From Actinomycetospora sp. (GTDB taxonomy: Bacteria > Actinomycetota > Actinomycetes > Mycobacteriales > Pseudonocardiaceae), in assembly GCA_029266415.1 (NCBI GenBank), contig JAQSWW010000012.1, positions 1-35,118 on the forward strand: 35,118 bases of DNA, read 5' to 3'. The notes under the pieces are model-generated. The model was not told where the DNA came from. It was given only the letters and a program-made list of their open reading frames with translations, and made no database searches. Positions 1 through 8,089 of this stretch are shown here, piece after piece. Made by a program: the position numbers and the translations under genes. Position 1 is the stretch's first letter, and each line of letters opens with the position of its first letter.

Positions 1-68
1 AGAGTGCCGTCGAGCGCACGCTGGGCAGCCTGAGGGCGATCGATGCGGTCGCCCCGTCGGATGCCTCG

Positions 69-647
69 GTGCCCCATCCATCGGCACCACCCGCGGCGCC
101 GTACCGACCGGGCCCACCGGCGCCGCACCCCGCCGGCGGGCCCGTCGCCACCCAGAACGAGCAGGCCCCGCGCACGCTCGAGGATCTCTACCGCGAGCAC
201 CGGATGCGGTTCGTCCGCCTCGCCGTGCTGCTCGTGGACGACCCGGCGACCGCCGAGGACGTGGTCCAGGAGGCGTTCACGGGGCTGCACCGGCACTGGA
301 CCCGCCTGCGCGACGAGCACGCGGCGCTGGGCTACCTGCGCACGGCCGTGGTCAACGGGTCACGCTCCGTGCTGCGCCGGCGGCGCACCGCCCGCGAGTA
401 CACCCCGCCGCACACCGCGGACGCCCGCTCCGCCGAGTCGCTGGCCATGCTCTCGGCCGAGCACCAGGCGGTGGTGTCCGCGTTGGGCAAACTCCCGCGG
501 CGCCAGCGCGAGGTGCTGGTGCTGCGGTACTACGGCGGCCTGTCCGAGGCCGAGATCGCCGACGCCACCGGCATCAGCAAGGGCACGGTCAAGTCGACCG
601 CCAGCCGGGGCCTCGAGGCCATCGGCAAGCTCGTGGGCGGGGTCTAG
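69..647 (+). CDS. SigE-family (ECF-like) RNA polymerase sigma factor, start uncertain
   Basis: An alternative sigma factor that would direct RNA polymerase to a set of stress or envelope promoters. Counting from the GTG at 69 (192 aa), region 2 spans about residues 38-78 (LEDLYREHRMRFVRLAVLL, then DPATAEDVVQEAF) and region 4 with its helix-turn-helix about 142-186 (LPRRQREVLVLRYYGGLSE, then ISKGTVKSTASRGLEAI). This region 2/region 4 layout without an extra C-terminal domain is typical of the actinobacterial SigE-like group. The start is doubtful: no ribosome site or -10 precedes 69, there is no ATG, GTG or TTG between 3 and 69, and the frame is open to the left edge with coding-like codons. 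The true start may therefore lie outside the window. The next gene, on the same strand, encodes a one-TM protein that could be a partner, but nothing in it looks like a known anti-sigma domain. Confidence 0.85.
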   Translation: MPHPSAPPAAPYRPGPPAPHPAGGPVATQNEQAPRTLEDLYREHRMRFVRLAVLLVDDPATAEDVVQEAFTGLHRHWTRLRDEHAALGYLRTAVVNGSRSVLRRRRTAREYTPPHTADARSAESLAMLSAEHQAVVSALGKLPRRQREVLVLRYYGGLSEAEIADATGISKGTVKSTASRGLEAIGKLVGGV

Positions 648-774
648 CGGCCGCGACCCCGGGTCAGAACGAGGTCTCGCGCGCCGCGGGACATCGCGCG
701 GCCGTACTCCGCAAGGGTGATCGGGGTGCCGAGGGTCGCTGCGACGGCCCCTGGGGTGGCCGGTGGCTCGCCGC

Positions 775-780
775 TACCAT
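775..780 (+). promoter_or_regulatory. -10 element TACCAT for a leaderless gene
   Basis: TACCAT fits TANNNT and ends 8 bases before the ATG at 789, so transcription would start at or next to the start codon. No Shine-Dalgarno sequence is present, which supports a leaderless mRNA. No clear -35 is visible. Confidence 0.5.
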
Positions 781-788
781 CGCCCGGG

Positions 789-1409
789 ATGGACGACGAA
801 CGACTGCTGGCCGAGGCCCTGCGTGCCCACGCCGCAGGCGGCGTCTCCACCCCCGGGGCCACCCCGGACACCGCCCGTCCCGCCGAGGCCGCGGCCGCTG
901 CCCCCGAGGCGGCCGGTCCCTCCCGGCTCCGTGACCGTTTCCGCCCGCTCGCCCGTTCCCGCCGCCAGGGCGACGGCGACACCCCCCTCCCCGGAGGTCC
1001 CGCGATCCCTGCCGAGCCGGTCACCCGTCGCACGCCCGCTCCCCCGACGGCCCCCACCACCGCGAGCCGGGGGGCGCCCTCCGCGGGCGCCCCGCCGATG
1101 CCGCGTCCCGCTCCGGGCACGCCGGAACGGCCCTGGCCGCAGGCGGGCCCGCGCCCGCCGGGCCGTCCGGTGCCGGGCCGGCCCATGCCCACGGGCCCGG
1201 TGGCCCACCCCGGTGCGCCCGGGGTGCCGCACCCGCGGCCCGCGACCGGGCCGCACCCGACGGGCGCGACCCCGGCCGGCCCCCCGCCCGCGCCCGGCCC
1301 GAGCGCCTGGACGCCCGCGCGCATCGCCTGGTGGTCGGGCGTCGCGCTGCTGACCGGGGCGATCGCCGGCGCGCTCGCGGCCGTCGGCACCCTCGCCCTA
1401 CCCGGCTGA
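789..1409 (+). CDS. Proline/alanine-rich protein with one C-terminal membrane segment
   Basis: I do not recognise a family. The 206-aa product begins MDDERLLAEALRAHA and then has a long low-complexity stretch rich in Pro, Ala, Gly and Arg (about residues 18-170). It ends in one hydrophobic helix (WWSGVALLTGAIAGALAAVG) followed by only a few residues, so it is likely tail-anchored with a disordered cytoplasmic part. The ATG at 789 is preferred to the GTG at 717 because a TACCAT -10 sits 8 bases upstream and the residues between 717 and 789 are not protein-like. It follows the sigma factor gene on the same strand after a 141-base gap, so a functional link is possible but unproven. Its composition makes homology-based assignment weak. 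Confidence 0.7.
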   Translation: MDDERLLAEALRAHAAGGVSTPGATPDTARPAEAAAAAPEAAGPSRLRDRFRPLARSRRQGDGDTPLPGGPAIPAEPVTRRTPAPPTAPTTASRGAPSAGAPPMPRPAPGTPERPWPQAGPRPPGRPVPGRPMPTGPVAHPGAPGVPHPRPATGPHPTGATPAGPPPAPGPSAWTPARIAWWSGVALLTGAIAGALAAVGTLALPG

Positions 1410-1458
1410 TCCGGACATGGCGGGAGGCACCCGGGACATCCGGCCACGGGCCGCCGCG

Positions 1459-1464
1459 TACGGT
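1459..1464 (+). promoter_or_regulatory. -10 element TACGGT for a leaderless gene
   Basis: TACGGT ends 8 bases before the GTG at 1473. The GGAGG at 1466-1470 is only 2 bases from the GTG and too close to act as a ribosome site, so a leaderless start is the better reading. Confidence 0.45.
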
Positions 1465-1472
1465 TCGGAGGC

Positions 1473-2213
1473 GTGTCGCCCACGCTCGCCGCCGCCTCGA
1501 CCTCCGTGCAGGCCCTCGGCCCCGAGTGGCTGGACCCGCAGTACATCATCCAGGCGCTGGGTCCATGGGCCCTCGCCGGCGTCTGCCTGATCATCTTCGC
1601 GGAGTGCGGGCTGCTGGTCGGCTTCTTCCTCCCCGGCGACTCGCTGCTGTTCATCACCGGGCTCGCGGTGGTCACCGGTCTCATCGACACGCCGCTGTGG
1701 CTGGTGTGCGTGCTGCTGGTGATCGCCGCCTTCGTGGGCAACGTCGTCGGCTACTACATCGGGCGCAAGGCCGGCCCGGCCATCTTCGACAGACCGAACT
1801 CGAGGCTGTTCAAGCGGGAGAACGTCGACCGCACGCAGGCGTTCTTCGACAAGTACGGCAACCGCGCGATCGTGCTGGGCCGCTTCGTGCCGATCGTGCG
1901 CACGTTCATCACGGTCATGGCCGGGGTCGGGCGCATGGACGCGAAGCGCTTCTTCACGTTCTCGGCCGTCGGCGGCGTCCTGTGGGCCGCCGGGGTGACG
2001 CTGCTGGGCGCCGGACTCGGCCAGTTCGAGTTCGTCAAGAACAACATCGAGGCCATGCTCATCCTCGTGGTCGCGCTGTCCCTGGTGCCGATCGCGATCG
2101 AGGTCATCAAGGCGCGGCGCGAGAAGAAGCTCGGCGCGCAGGGCCTCGCGGAGGACGTCCTCGACGGCGCCACCGACGACGAGCCGACCCGGCAGATCCC
2201 GCGCCAGCACTGA
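1473..2213 (+). CDS. DedA family integral membrane protein
   Basis: A DedA (SNARE-associated/VTT-domain) membrane protein of 246 aa. Family members in bacteria support membrane homeostasis and lipid carrier recycling, and some are proposed undecaprenyl-phosphate or phospholipid translocases. Family marks are visible: a conserved acidic residue before the re-entrant segment (FAECGLLVGFFLPGDSLLF, about residues 48-66), GNVVGYYIGRKAG, and the arginine motif GRFVPIVRTFITVMAGVGRM. There are about five hydrophobic stretches and a charged C-terminal tail. The GTG at 1473 is supported by the TACGGT -10. It converges with the TrmH-type gene, and the two stop codons are one base apart. M. tuberculosis has a DedA gene (Rv0364) in the same broad region, which I recall but could not check. 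Confidence 0.92.
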   Translation: MSPTLAAASTSVQALGPEWLDPQYIIQALGPWALAGVCLIIFAECGLLVGFFLPGDSLLFITGLAVVTGLIDTPLWLVCVLLVIAAFVGNVVGYYIGRKAGPAIFDRPNSRLFKRENVDRTQAFFDKYGNRAIVLGRFVPIVRTFITVMAGVGRMDAKRFFTFSAVGGVLWAAGVTLLGAGLGQFEFVKNNIEAMLILVVALSLVPIAIEVIKARREKKLGAQGLAEDVLDGATDDEPTRQIPRQH

Positions 2214-2214
2214 G

Positions 2215-2895
2215 CTAGCCGGACCGGCCGGGGTCCGCGTGCTCACGGACCCACGCGTGCATGGCGATCCCGGCCGCGACGCCGGCGTTGATCGAGCGGG
2301 TCGACCCGAACTGGGCGATCGAGAGCACCACGTCGGCGCCGGCGACGGCCTCCGGTGTCAGGCCGACCCCCTCCTGACCGAACAGCAGCACGCAGTGTCG
2401 CGGCAGTGTCGCGGACTCCAGTGGCCGCGCGCCGGGGCCGTTGTCGACGGCGACCACCGCCAGGCCCTCGCCCTGCGCCCACGTCAGCAGCGCGGCGACG
2501 TCCGGGTGGTGGTGCACGTGCTGGTAGCGATCGGTGACCATCGCTCCCCGGCGGTTCCAGCGACGCCGCCCCACCACGTGCACCGCGGCCGCGGCGAACG
2601 CGTTGGCGGTGCGCACGATGGTGCCGATGTTGGCGTCGTGGTGCAGGTTCTCGATCGCGACGTGGAACGGGTGGCGCCGCCGGTCGAGGTCGGCGACCAC
2701 GGCCTCGCGCCGCCAGTACCGGTAGCGGTCGACGACGTTGCGCCGGTCGCCGCCCGCGAGGAGCTCCGGGTCGTAGCGCGGGTCGTCCGGCCACGCACCC
2801 GGCCCGCCCGGCCAGGGCCCGACCCCGACCGGCTCCGGGCCGGTGTGCCACTCGGTGGGCCCCGGCCCGCCATCGGGGTCGTCGGGGGTGGTCAC
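2215..2895 (-). CDS. TrmH/SpoU-family RNA 2'-O-methyltransferase
   Basis: A SPOUT-class enzyme that would transfer a methyl group from SAM to a ribose 2'-OH of tRNA or rRNA. All three SpoU motifs are present in the 226-aa protein: motif 1 NIGTIVRTANAF (residues 89-100, with Asn89 and Arg95), motif 2 LLFGQEGVGLTPE (170-182), and motif 3 SIAQFGSTRSINAGVAAGIA (192-211). The last two form the trefoil-knot SAM site. The first 60 residues are a Pro/Gly-rich extension. The GTG start at 2895 overlaps the pyrE stop as GTGA, implying translational coupling. It is the last gene of the 5802-2215 operon and resembles the Rv0380c-pyrE neighbourhood of mycobacteria. The RNA target cannot be told from sequence. 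Confidence 0.93.
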   Translation of the reverse strand: MTTPDDPDGGPGPTEWHTGPEPVGVGPWPGGPGAWPDDPRYDPELLAGGDRRNVVDRYRYWRREAVVADLDRRRHPFHVAIENLHHDANIGTIVRTANAFAAAAVHVVGRRRWNRRGAMVTDRYQHVHHHPDVAALLTWAQGEGLAVVAVDNGPGARPLESATLPRHCVLLFGQEGVGLTPEAVAGADVVLSIAQFGSTRSINAGVAAGIAMHAWVREHADPGRSG

Positions 2896-3443
2896 AGCCC
2901 CAGGTCGGCGAGGCCCAGCAGCGAGCGGCACTCCAGGCCGCGGGCCTCGACGGCCTCGGTCGCCCCGGTGCCGCGGTCGACGACGGTCACGACACCGACG
3001 ACCTCGGCACCCGCGTCGAGCAGCGCGTCCACGGCGGTGAGCACGCTGCCGCCGGTGGTCGAGGTGTCCTCGACGGCGAGCACCCGGCGCCCGGTGACGT
3101 TCGGGCCCTCGATGCGCCGCTGCATGCCGTGGGTCTTGGCCGCCGAGCGCACCACGCACGCGTCGACGGGCGCGCCCGGCGCGTGCATGACGGCCAGGGC
3201 CACCGGGTCGGCGCCGAGGGTGAGCCCGCCGGCGGCGTCGTAGGACCAGTCGGCGGTCAGCTCGCGCACGAGGCGGCCGATGAGGGGCCCCGCCTCGTGG
3301 TGCAGGGTCGCCCGGCGCAGGTCGACGTAGTAGTCGGCCTCGCGGCCGGAGGAGAGCACGACCCGCCCGTGCACCACCGCGAGCTCGGTGACGAGAGCGG
3401 CGAGCCGGGCGCGCGCGCCGGCGTCCACCGTGGGCGCGCTCAT
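2892..3443 (-). CDS. pyrE: Orotate phosphoribosyltransferase
   Basis: Forms orotidine 5'-monophosphate from orotate and PRPP, step five of de novo pyrimidine synthesis, in the cytosol. The 183-aa protein has the type I phosphoribosyltransferase features of Pyr[14 protein letters not shown] (residues 31-43), the flexible-loop region RSAAKTHG (99-106), and the PRPP loop [13 protein letters not shown] (121-133) with the adjacent acidic pair. Length is normal for short actinobacterial PyrE. The ATG at 3443 overlaps the stop of the upstream SDR gene (ATGA), and its own stop overlaps the start of the methyltransferase gene (GTGA). It should therefore be cotranscribed and coupled with both. Confidence 0.95.
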   Translation of the reverse strand: MSAPTVDAGARARLAALVTELAVVHGRVVLSSGREADYYVDLRRATLHHEAGPLIGRLVRELTADWSYDAAGGLTLGADPVALAVMHAPGAPVDACVVRSAAKTHGMQRRIEGPNVTGRRVLAVEDTSTTGGSVLTAVDALLDAGAEVVGVVTVVDRGTGATEAVEARGLECRSLLGLADLGL

Positions 3444-5008
3444 CCGCGCCCCGACGCCGAGCGCGCGGCCAGGGCCCGCAACAGCGAGCGCGGCCCGCGC
3501 CGCGTGACCCCGACGATCGTCTTGTACACCGCGCCCGGCACGGACACCGCCTTCCCCGCCTCGAGGTCCTCCATCCCCTCGGTGACCACCCGGTCGGCGT
3601 CCAGCCAGGCCCACGACGGGCCGGACCGCTCCATCCCGATGCGCTGGTGGAACTCGGTGCGGGTGAAGCCCGGGCACAGCGCCATGACGCGCACCCCGGT
3701 GCCGGCGACGGTCAGCGCGAGGTTGCGCGACAGCGTCGTCACGTAGGCCTTGCCGGCGCCGTAGACCGAGCCGCGGCCGGGGAGGAACCCGGCGACGCTG
3801 GAGACGTTGACGACGTCGCCCTCGCCGCGCGCGACCATGCCGGGCAGGGCCGCGGCGGTCAGCTCGAGCACGGCGGCCATGTTGACCTCGTAGTTGGCGC
3901 GCAGGTCGGCGGCGTCGGTGTCGACGAACTCGCCGGCGGTGGCGTAGCCCGCGTTGTTCACCAGCAGCGACACCGGGGCGCCGTCGGAGAGCCGCTCGGC
4001 GACCCGCCGGCGACCCGCCGCGTCCGCGAGGTCGGCGACGAGCACCTCGACCTGCACACCCTGGCGGCGCAGGCGCTCGGCCGTCGCCTCGAGGCGGTTG
4101 CCGTCGCGGGCCACCAGGACCAGGTCGTGGTCCGTCGCGGCGAGGTGGTCGGCGAAGGCGGCGCCGATCCCGGAGCTGGCGCCGGTGACCAGCGCCGCGC
4201 CCGGTCGCGGGCCGCGCGGGCCGCGCCGCCCGCGCGGGGCCCCGTGCCCGGTCGCGAACCGTGCGGCGGGGTACGGCACGAGCCGTGACGCGCCGACCAG
4301 CGCGCGGGTCGGGACGCCGGGCACGGACAGCGCCCGGCCCGCCGCGTGGTCGGCGAGCGCGGCGGCGGCCACGGCGTCGGGCGTCGGCGGGGCGAGGCGC
4401 AGCGGCACCGCGCTCGGCGTGCTCCCGCTGCCGGGCGGCGGCGGGCAGACGACGGTGATACCGAGCCCGTCGCGCCCCAGCGCCTGGGCCAGCGACTCGG
4501 TGAGCGTCACGACGTAGGCCTGGACGGCGCCGTCGAGCCCCGCGGCGCCGGTGGCGGGCAGGAAACCCGCGACGCCGGCCACCGTGATCACCCCGGTCGG
4601 TCCGGGGTGACCACGCGCGATCATCCCCGGCAACGCGGCCCGCAGGAGCGCCAGCACCGCGCCCGCGCCGCGGTCGAGGGCCGCACGCAGGTCGGCCGGG
4701 TCGGCCTCGGGCAGGCCCGCGGCGTGCGGCGGCGTCGGCCCGACGACGAGCAGGTCGACCGGGCGTGCCTCGGCCTGCAGGCGGCGCGCGACGAGGTCGA
4801 GGTCTCCCGCGTCGGCGAGGTCTCCGGGCAGGACCTCGGGGCGCGATGAGGCGCCGTCGAGCTCCCCGGCCAGCGCCTCGAGCGCCTCGCGGGGCCCGCC
4901 GGCCAGGACGAGCTCGTCGCCGGCGGCGTGCAGGCGGCGGGCGAAGGCCCGGCCGAGCTCGGTGTCCGCGCCCGTGACGAGGACCCGACGCGGTGTCGGG
5001 GTGCTCAC
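3440..5008 (-). CDS. Fused double short-chain dehydrogenase: inactive N-domain plus active C-domain
   Basis: One 522-aa frame carries two Rossmann/SDR domains. The C-terminal domain (about 268-522) is a classical SDR that should use NAD(P)H on an unknown carbonyl or alcohol: TGASSGIG (275-282), NNAG (351-354), NVSSVAG with Ser403/404, and Tyr416-x3-Lys420 in SVYGAGKAY. The N-terminal domain (1-about 250) keeps a nucleotide-binding-like TGADTELG (12-19) and the fold. By alignment of the shared VAGFLP and AYVxTL blocks, however, catalytic Ser becomes Gly145, Tyr becomes Asp159 and Lys becomes Gln163, and NNAG is replaced by VVGPTPP. It is therefore probably a pseudoenzyme from internal duplication. 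The GTG at 5008 overlaps the preceding stop (GTGA). I saw no stop or frameshift between the domains. Confidence 0.88.
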   Translation of the reverse strand: MSTPTPRRVLVTGADTELGRAFARRLHAAGDELVLAGGPREALEALAGELDGASSRPEVLPGDLADAGDLDLVARRLQAEARPVDLLVVGPTPPHAAGLPEADPADLRAALDRGAGAVLALLRAALPGMIARGHPGPTGVITVAGVAGFLPATGAAGLDGAVQAYVVTLTESLAQALGRDGLGITVVCPPPPGSGSTPSAVPLRLAPPTPDAVAAAALADHAAGRALSVPGVPTRALVGASRLVPYPAARFATGHGAPRGRRGPRGPRPGAALVTGASSGIGAAFADHLAATDHDLVLVARDGNRLEATAERLRRQGVQVEVLVADLADAAGRRRVAERLSDGAPVSLLVNNAGYATAGEFVDTDAADLRANYEVNMAAVLELTAAALPGMVARGEGDVVNVSSVAGFLPGRGSVYGAGKAYVTTLSRNLALTVAGTGVRVMALCPGFTRTEFHQRIGMERSGPSWAWLDADRVVTEGMEDLEAGKAVSVPGAVYKTIVGVTRRGPRSLLRALAARSASGRG

Positions 5009-5802
5009 CGCCCCGAGGACGAGCTGCTGCGGGCGCCCGGCCCGAACTCGTCGTCCTCGACGTCGTAGGGGATGTCCGCGGGGCGGTCGCGATGGGTCGG
5101 ACGCGGCTCGGGGTCCTGCCCGGGCTCCGGGGCGGGCCCGGCGTCCGCGACGGGCGCGTCCTCGTCGGCGCCGCCCGCGGCGTCCTCGAGGGCCACCGAC
5201 ACCTCGACCAGCGTCTGCAGCAGCGTCTGCACGCGCTCGGGGTCGGCGGCGGGGTCGATGCTGGCGAGCACCCAGGTGTCCTCGGCCCACACCAGCGGCA
5301 CGTCGTTGCCGACGAGGTCGGCCGCGCGGGCGAGGTCGGGCGTCAGGAGGGCGCGCGCCCGGGCCACCGAGGTGACGAACGCGTAGCGCTCGCCGACCTG
5401 GCCCAGCGAGTCGAGCCCGGCGTCGTCGGGCAGCGGCGCCGAGGGCAGCCGCAGCTCGAGGGCGACCGGCAGCGTCGCCACGCCGCGCACGGCCGCGATG
5501 ATGCCGGTGATCTGGCCGGCCTGCTCGTGGTCGAAGACGTGCGCCAGGCGCCGCCCGCCGGGACCGGGCACCGCGCCGGTGGCCAGGTCGAGGGCACGAC
5601 CGGGGCCACCCTGGTGGACCGCGCCGTAGCGCCAGCGACTCGGGAGCACCGGGTCGGCGTCGACGAACTCCCAGCTCTTCTGCTCCGCCCAGCGACGCCG
5701 GTCGCGGCGGTGACCGCCGCTGCGGGCGCGGTCGGAGAAGAGCAGCAGCGCCCCGCCGCCCGCGGCGAGCACCGCGATGACGAACCAGACCCAGGCAGGC
5801 AC
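5005..5802 (-). CDS. Membrane-anchored protein of unknown function, first gene of the pyrE operon
   Basis: The function is not recognised. The 265-aa product starts with one hydrophobic helix ([20 protein letters not shown]) followed by a basic stretch ([14 protein letters not shown]), consistent with an N-terminal anchor. The soluble part (about 35-205) has a regular alpha/beta look with [20 protein letters not shown]. The tail from about 210 is acidic and disordered, with [10 protein letters not shown] and a final run of serines. The GTG at 5802 is supported by a TACGCT -10 that ends 7 bases upstream, so the mRNA is probably leaderless. Its position beside pyrE resembles Rv0383c of M. tuberculosis, a conserved secreted protein next to pyrE and clpB (recalled). 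The stop overlaps the double-SDR start. Confidence 0.75.
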   Translation of the reverse strand: MPAWVWFVIAVLAAGGGALLLFSDRARSGGHRRDRRRWAEQKSWEFVDADPVLPSRWRYGAVHQGGPGRALDLATGAVPGPGGRRLAHVFDHEQAGQITGIIAAVRGVATLPVALELRLPSAPLPDDAGLDSLGQVGERYAFVTSVARARALLTPDLARAADLVGNDVPLVWAEDTWVLASIDPAADPERVQTLLQTLVEVSVALEDAAGGADEDAPVADAGPAPEPGQDPEPRPTHRDRPADIPYDVEDDEFGPGARSSSSSGR

Positions 5803-5809
5803 GGACCTC

Positions 5810-5815
5810 AGCGTA
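5810..5815 (-). promoter_or_regulatory. -10 element TACGCT for the 5802-2215 operon
   Basis: On the minus strand TACGCT ends 7 bases before the GTG at 5802. This places the transcript start at the start codon and would drive the four-gene operon that includes pyrE. Confidence 0.5.
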
Positions 5816-5930
5816 AACCGCCCGTGTCCCCCCATCGTGCAGCACGTCACGGCGTGCCGGACCCGGGTGAGCGGAATTCGCGGTCAGGGCCGCGAAATCC
5901 GGTCACGGGAAGGCGGTGGTGCGGGGCGGT

Positions 5931-5936
5931 TAGGCT
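5931..5936 (+). promoter_or_regulatory. -10 element TAGGCT for the ABC-F gene
   Basis: TAGGCT ends 8 bases before the GTG at 5945, and no ribosome site is present, which again suggests a leaderless mRNA. It sits in the 142-base divergent gap opposite the TACGCT element. Confidence 0.5.
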
Positions 5937-5944
5937 CGATCACC

Positions 5945-7612
<1,668 letters not shown>

Positions 7613-7660
7613 GGTCTCCCGTCACCCGCGGCTCACCCCGCGCGCGAGAGGGTCGGGCCC

Positions 7661-7882
7661 ATGGCCCGATCGACGCTCGCCGCCGCCCTGCTGCTCGCCG
7701 GCCTCGCGCTGGGCGCGACCGCGTGCGACACCTCCCCCGCCGCCCCGCCGCCCCCACCGGTCTCCGTGCCCCCGGTACCGGGAGCGCCGGCCGAGCAGGA
7801 CGACGAGGGGGAGGGGGCACCGCCGCCCGACGGGCAGGGGGGCGAGGACGAGGGACAGGACGGCGGCGAGGACGACGGCTGA
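7661..7882 (+). CDS. Small secreted lipoprotein with acidic disordered tail
   Basis: A 73-aa protein with a complete lipoprotein signal: a short basic start (MARS), a hydrophobic core (LAAALLLAGLALGA) and a lipobox ending ATAC with the acylated Cys at about residue 22. The mature part is a Pro-rich stretch (PAAPPPPPVSVPPVPG) and then an Asp/Glu/Gly-rich tail (EDEGQDGGEDDG). There is no domain, so a specific role cannot be given; an envelope-associated spacer or cation-binding role is only a guess. The ATG at 7661 gives a clean signal peptide, and GAGAGG about 10 bases upstream is a usable ribosome site. It lies 48 bases after the ABC-F gene and may be cotranscribed. Confidence 0.7.
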   Translation: MARSTLAAALLLAGLALGATACDTSPAAPPPPPVSVPPVPGAPAEQDDEGEGAPPPDGQGGEDEGQDGGEDDG

Positions 7883-7906
7883 GCGCCCGGCTGAGCGCCC
7901 GGCTGC

Positions 7907-8034
7907 GCGTCGGCCGTGGCGTCGGCCGTGGCGTCGGCCGTGGCGTCGGCCGTGGCGTCGGCCGTGGCGTCGGCCGTGGCGTCGGCCGTGGCGCGGCCGT
8001 GGCGCGGCCGTGGCGCGGCCGTGGCGCGGCCGTG
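7907..8034. repeat. Tandem array: seven 12-bp units then four 11-bp units
   Basis: GCGTCGGCCGTG is repeated exactly seven times (7907-7990). It is followed by four exact copies of the shortened unit GCGCGGCCGTG (7991-8034). Just before it, GAGCGCCCGGCT occurs twice (7881-7904). The array is intergenic between convergent genes and ends directly at a strong hairpin. The mix of 12- and 11-base periods makes a coding role unlikely. Confidence 0.95.
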
Positions 8035-8037
8035 GCG

Positions 8038-8084
8038 GTTACTGGCTCGTATCGCCCGCGCAGCGAGCGATACCAGCCAGTAAC
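8038..8084. terminator. 18-bp stem hairpin between convergent genes, likely bidirectional terminator
   Basis: Arms 8038-8055 and 8067-8084 pair over 18 bp with one mismatch (GTTACTGGCT at the outside) around an 11-base loop. It is less GC-rich than its surroundings and lies 5 bases from the stop of the minus-strand regulator. There is no T-tract, so it would be a non-canonical terminator of the kind common in actinobacteria. Confidence 0.6.
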
Positions 8085-8089
8085 GGGGG

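Noticed and set aside
7907..8034. CRISPR-like array
   Set aside because: Units are 11-12 bases with no spacers and there are no cas genes.
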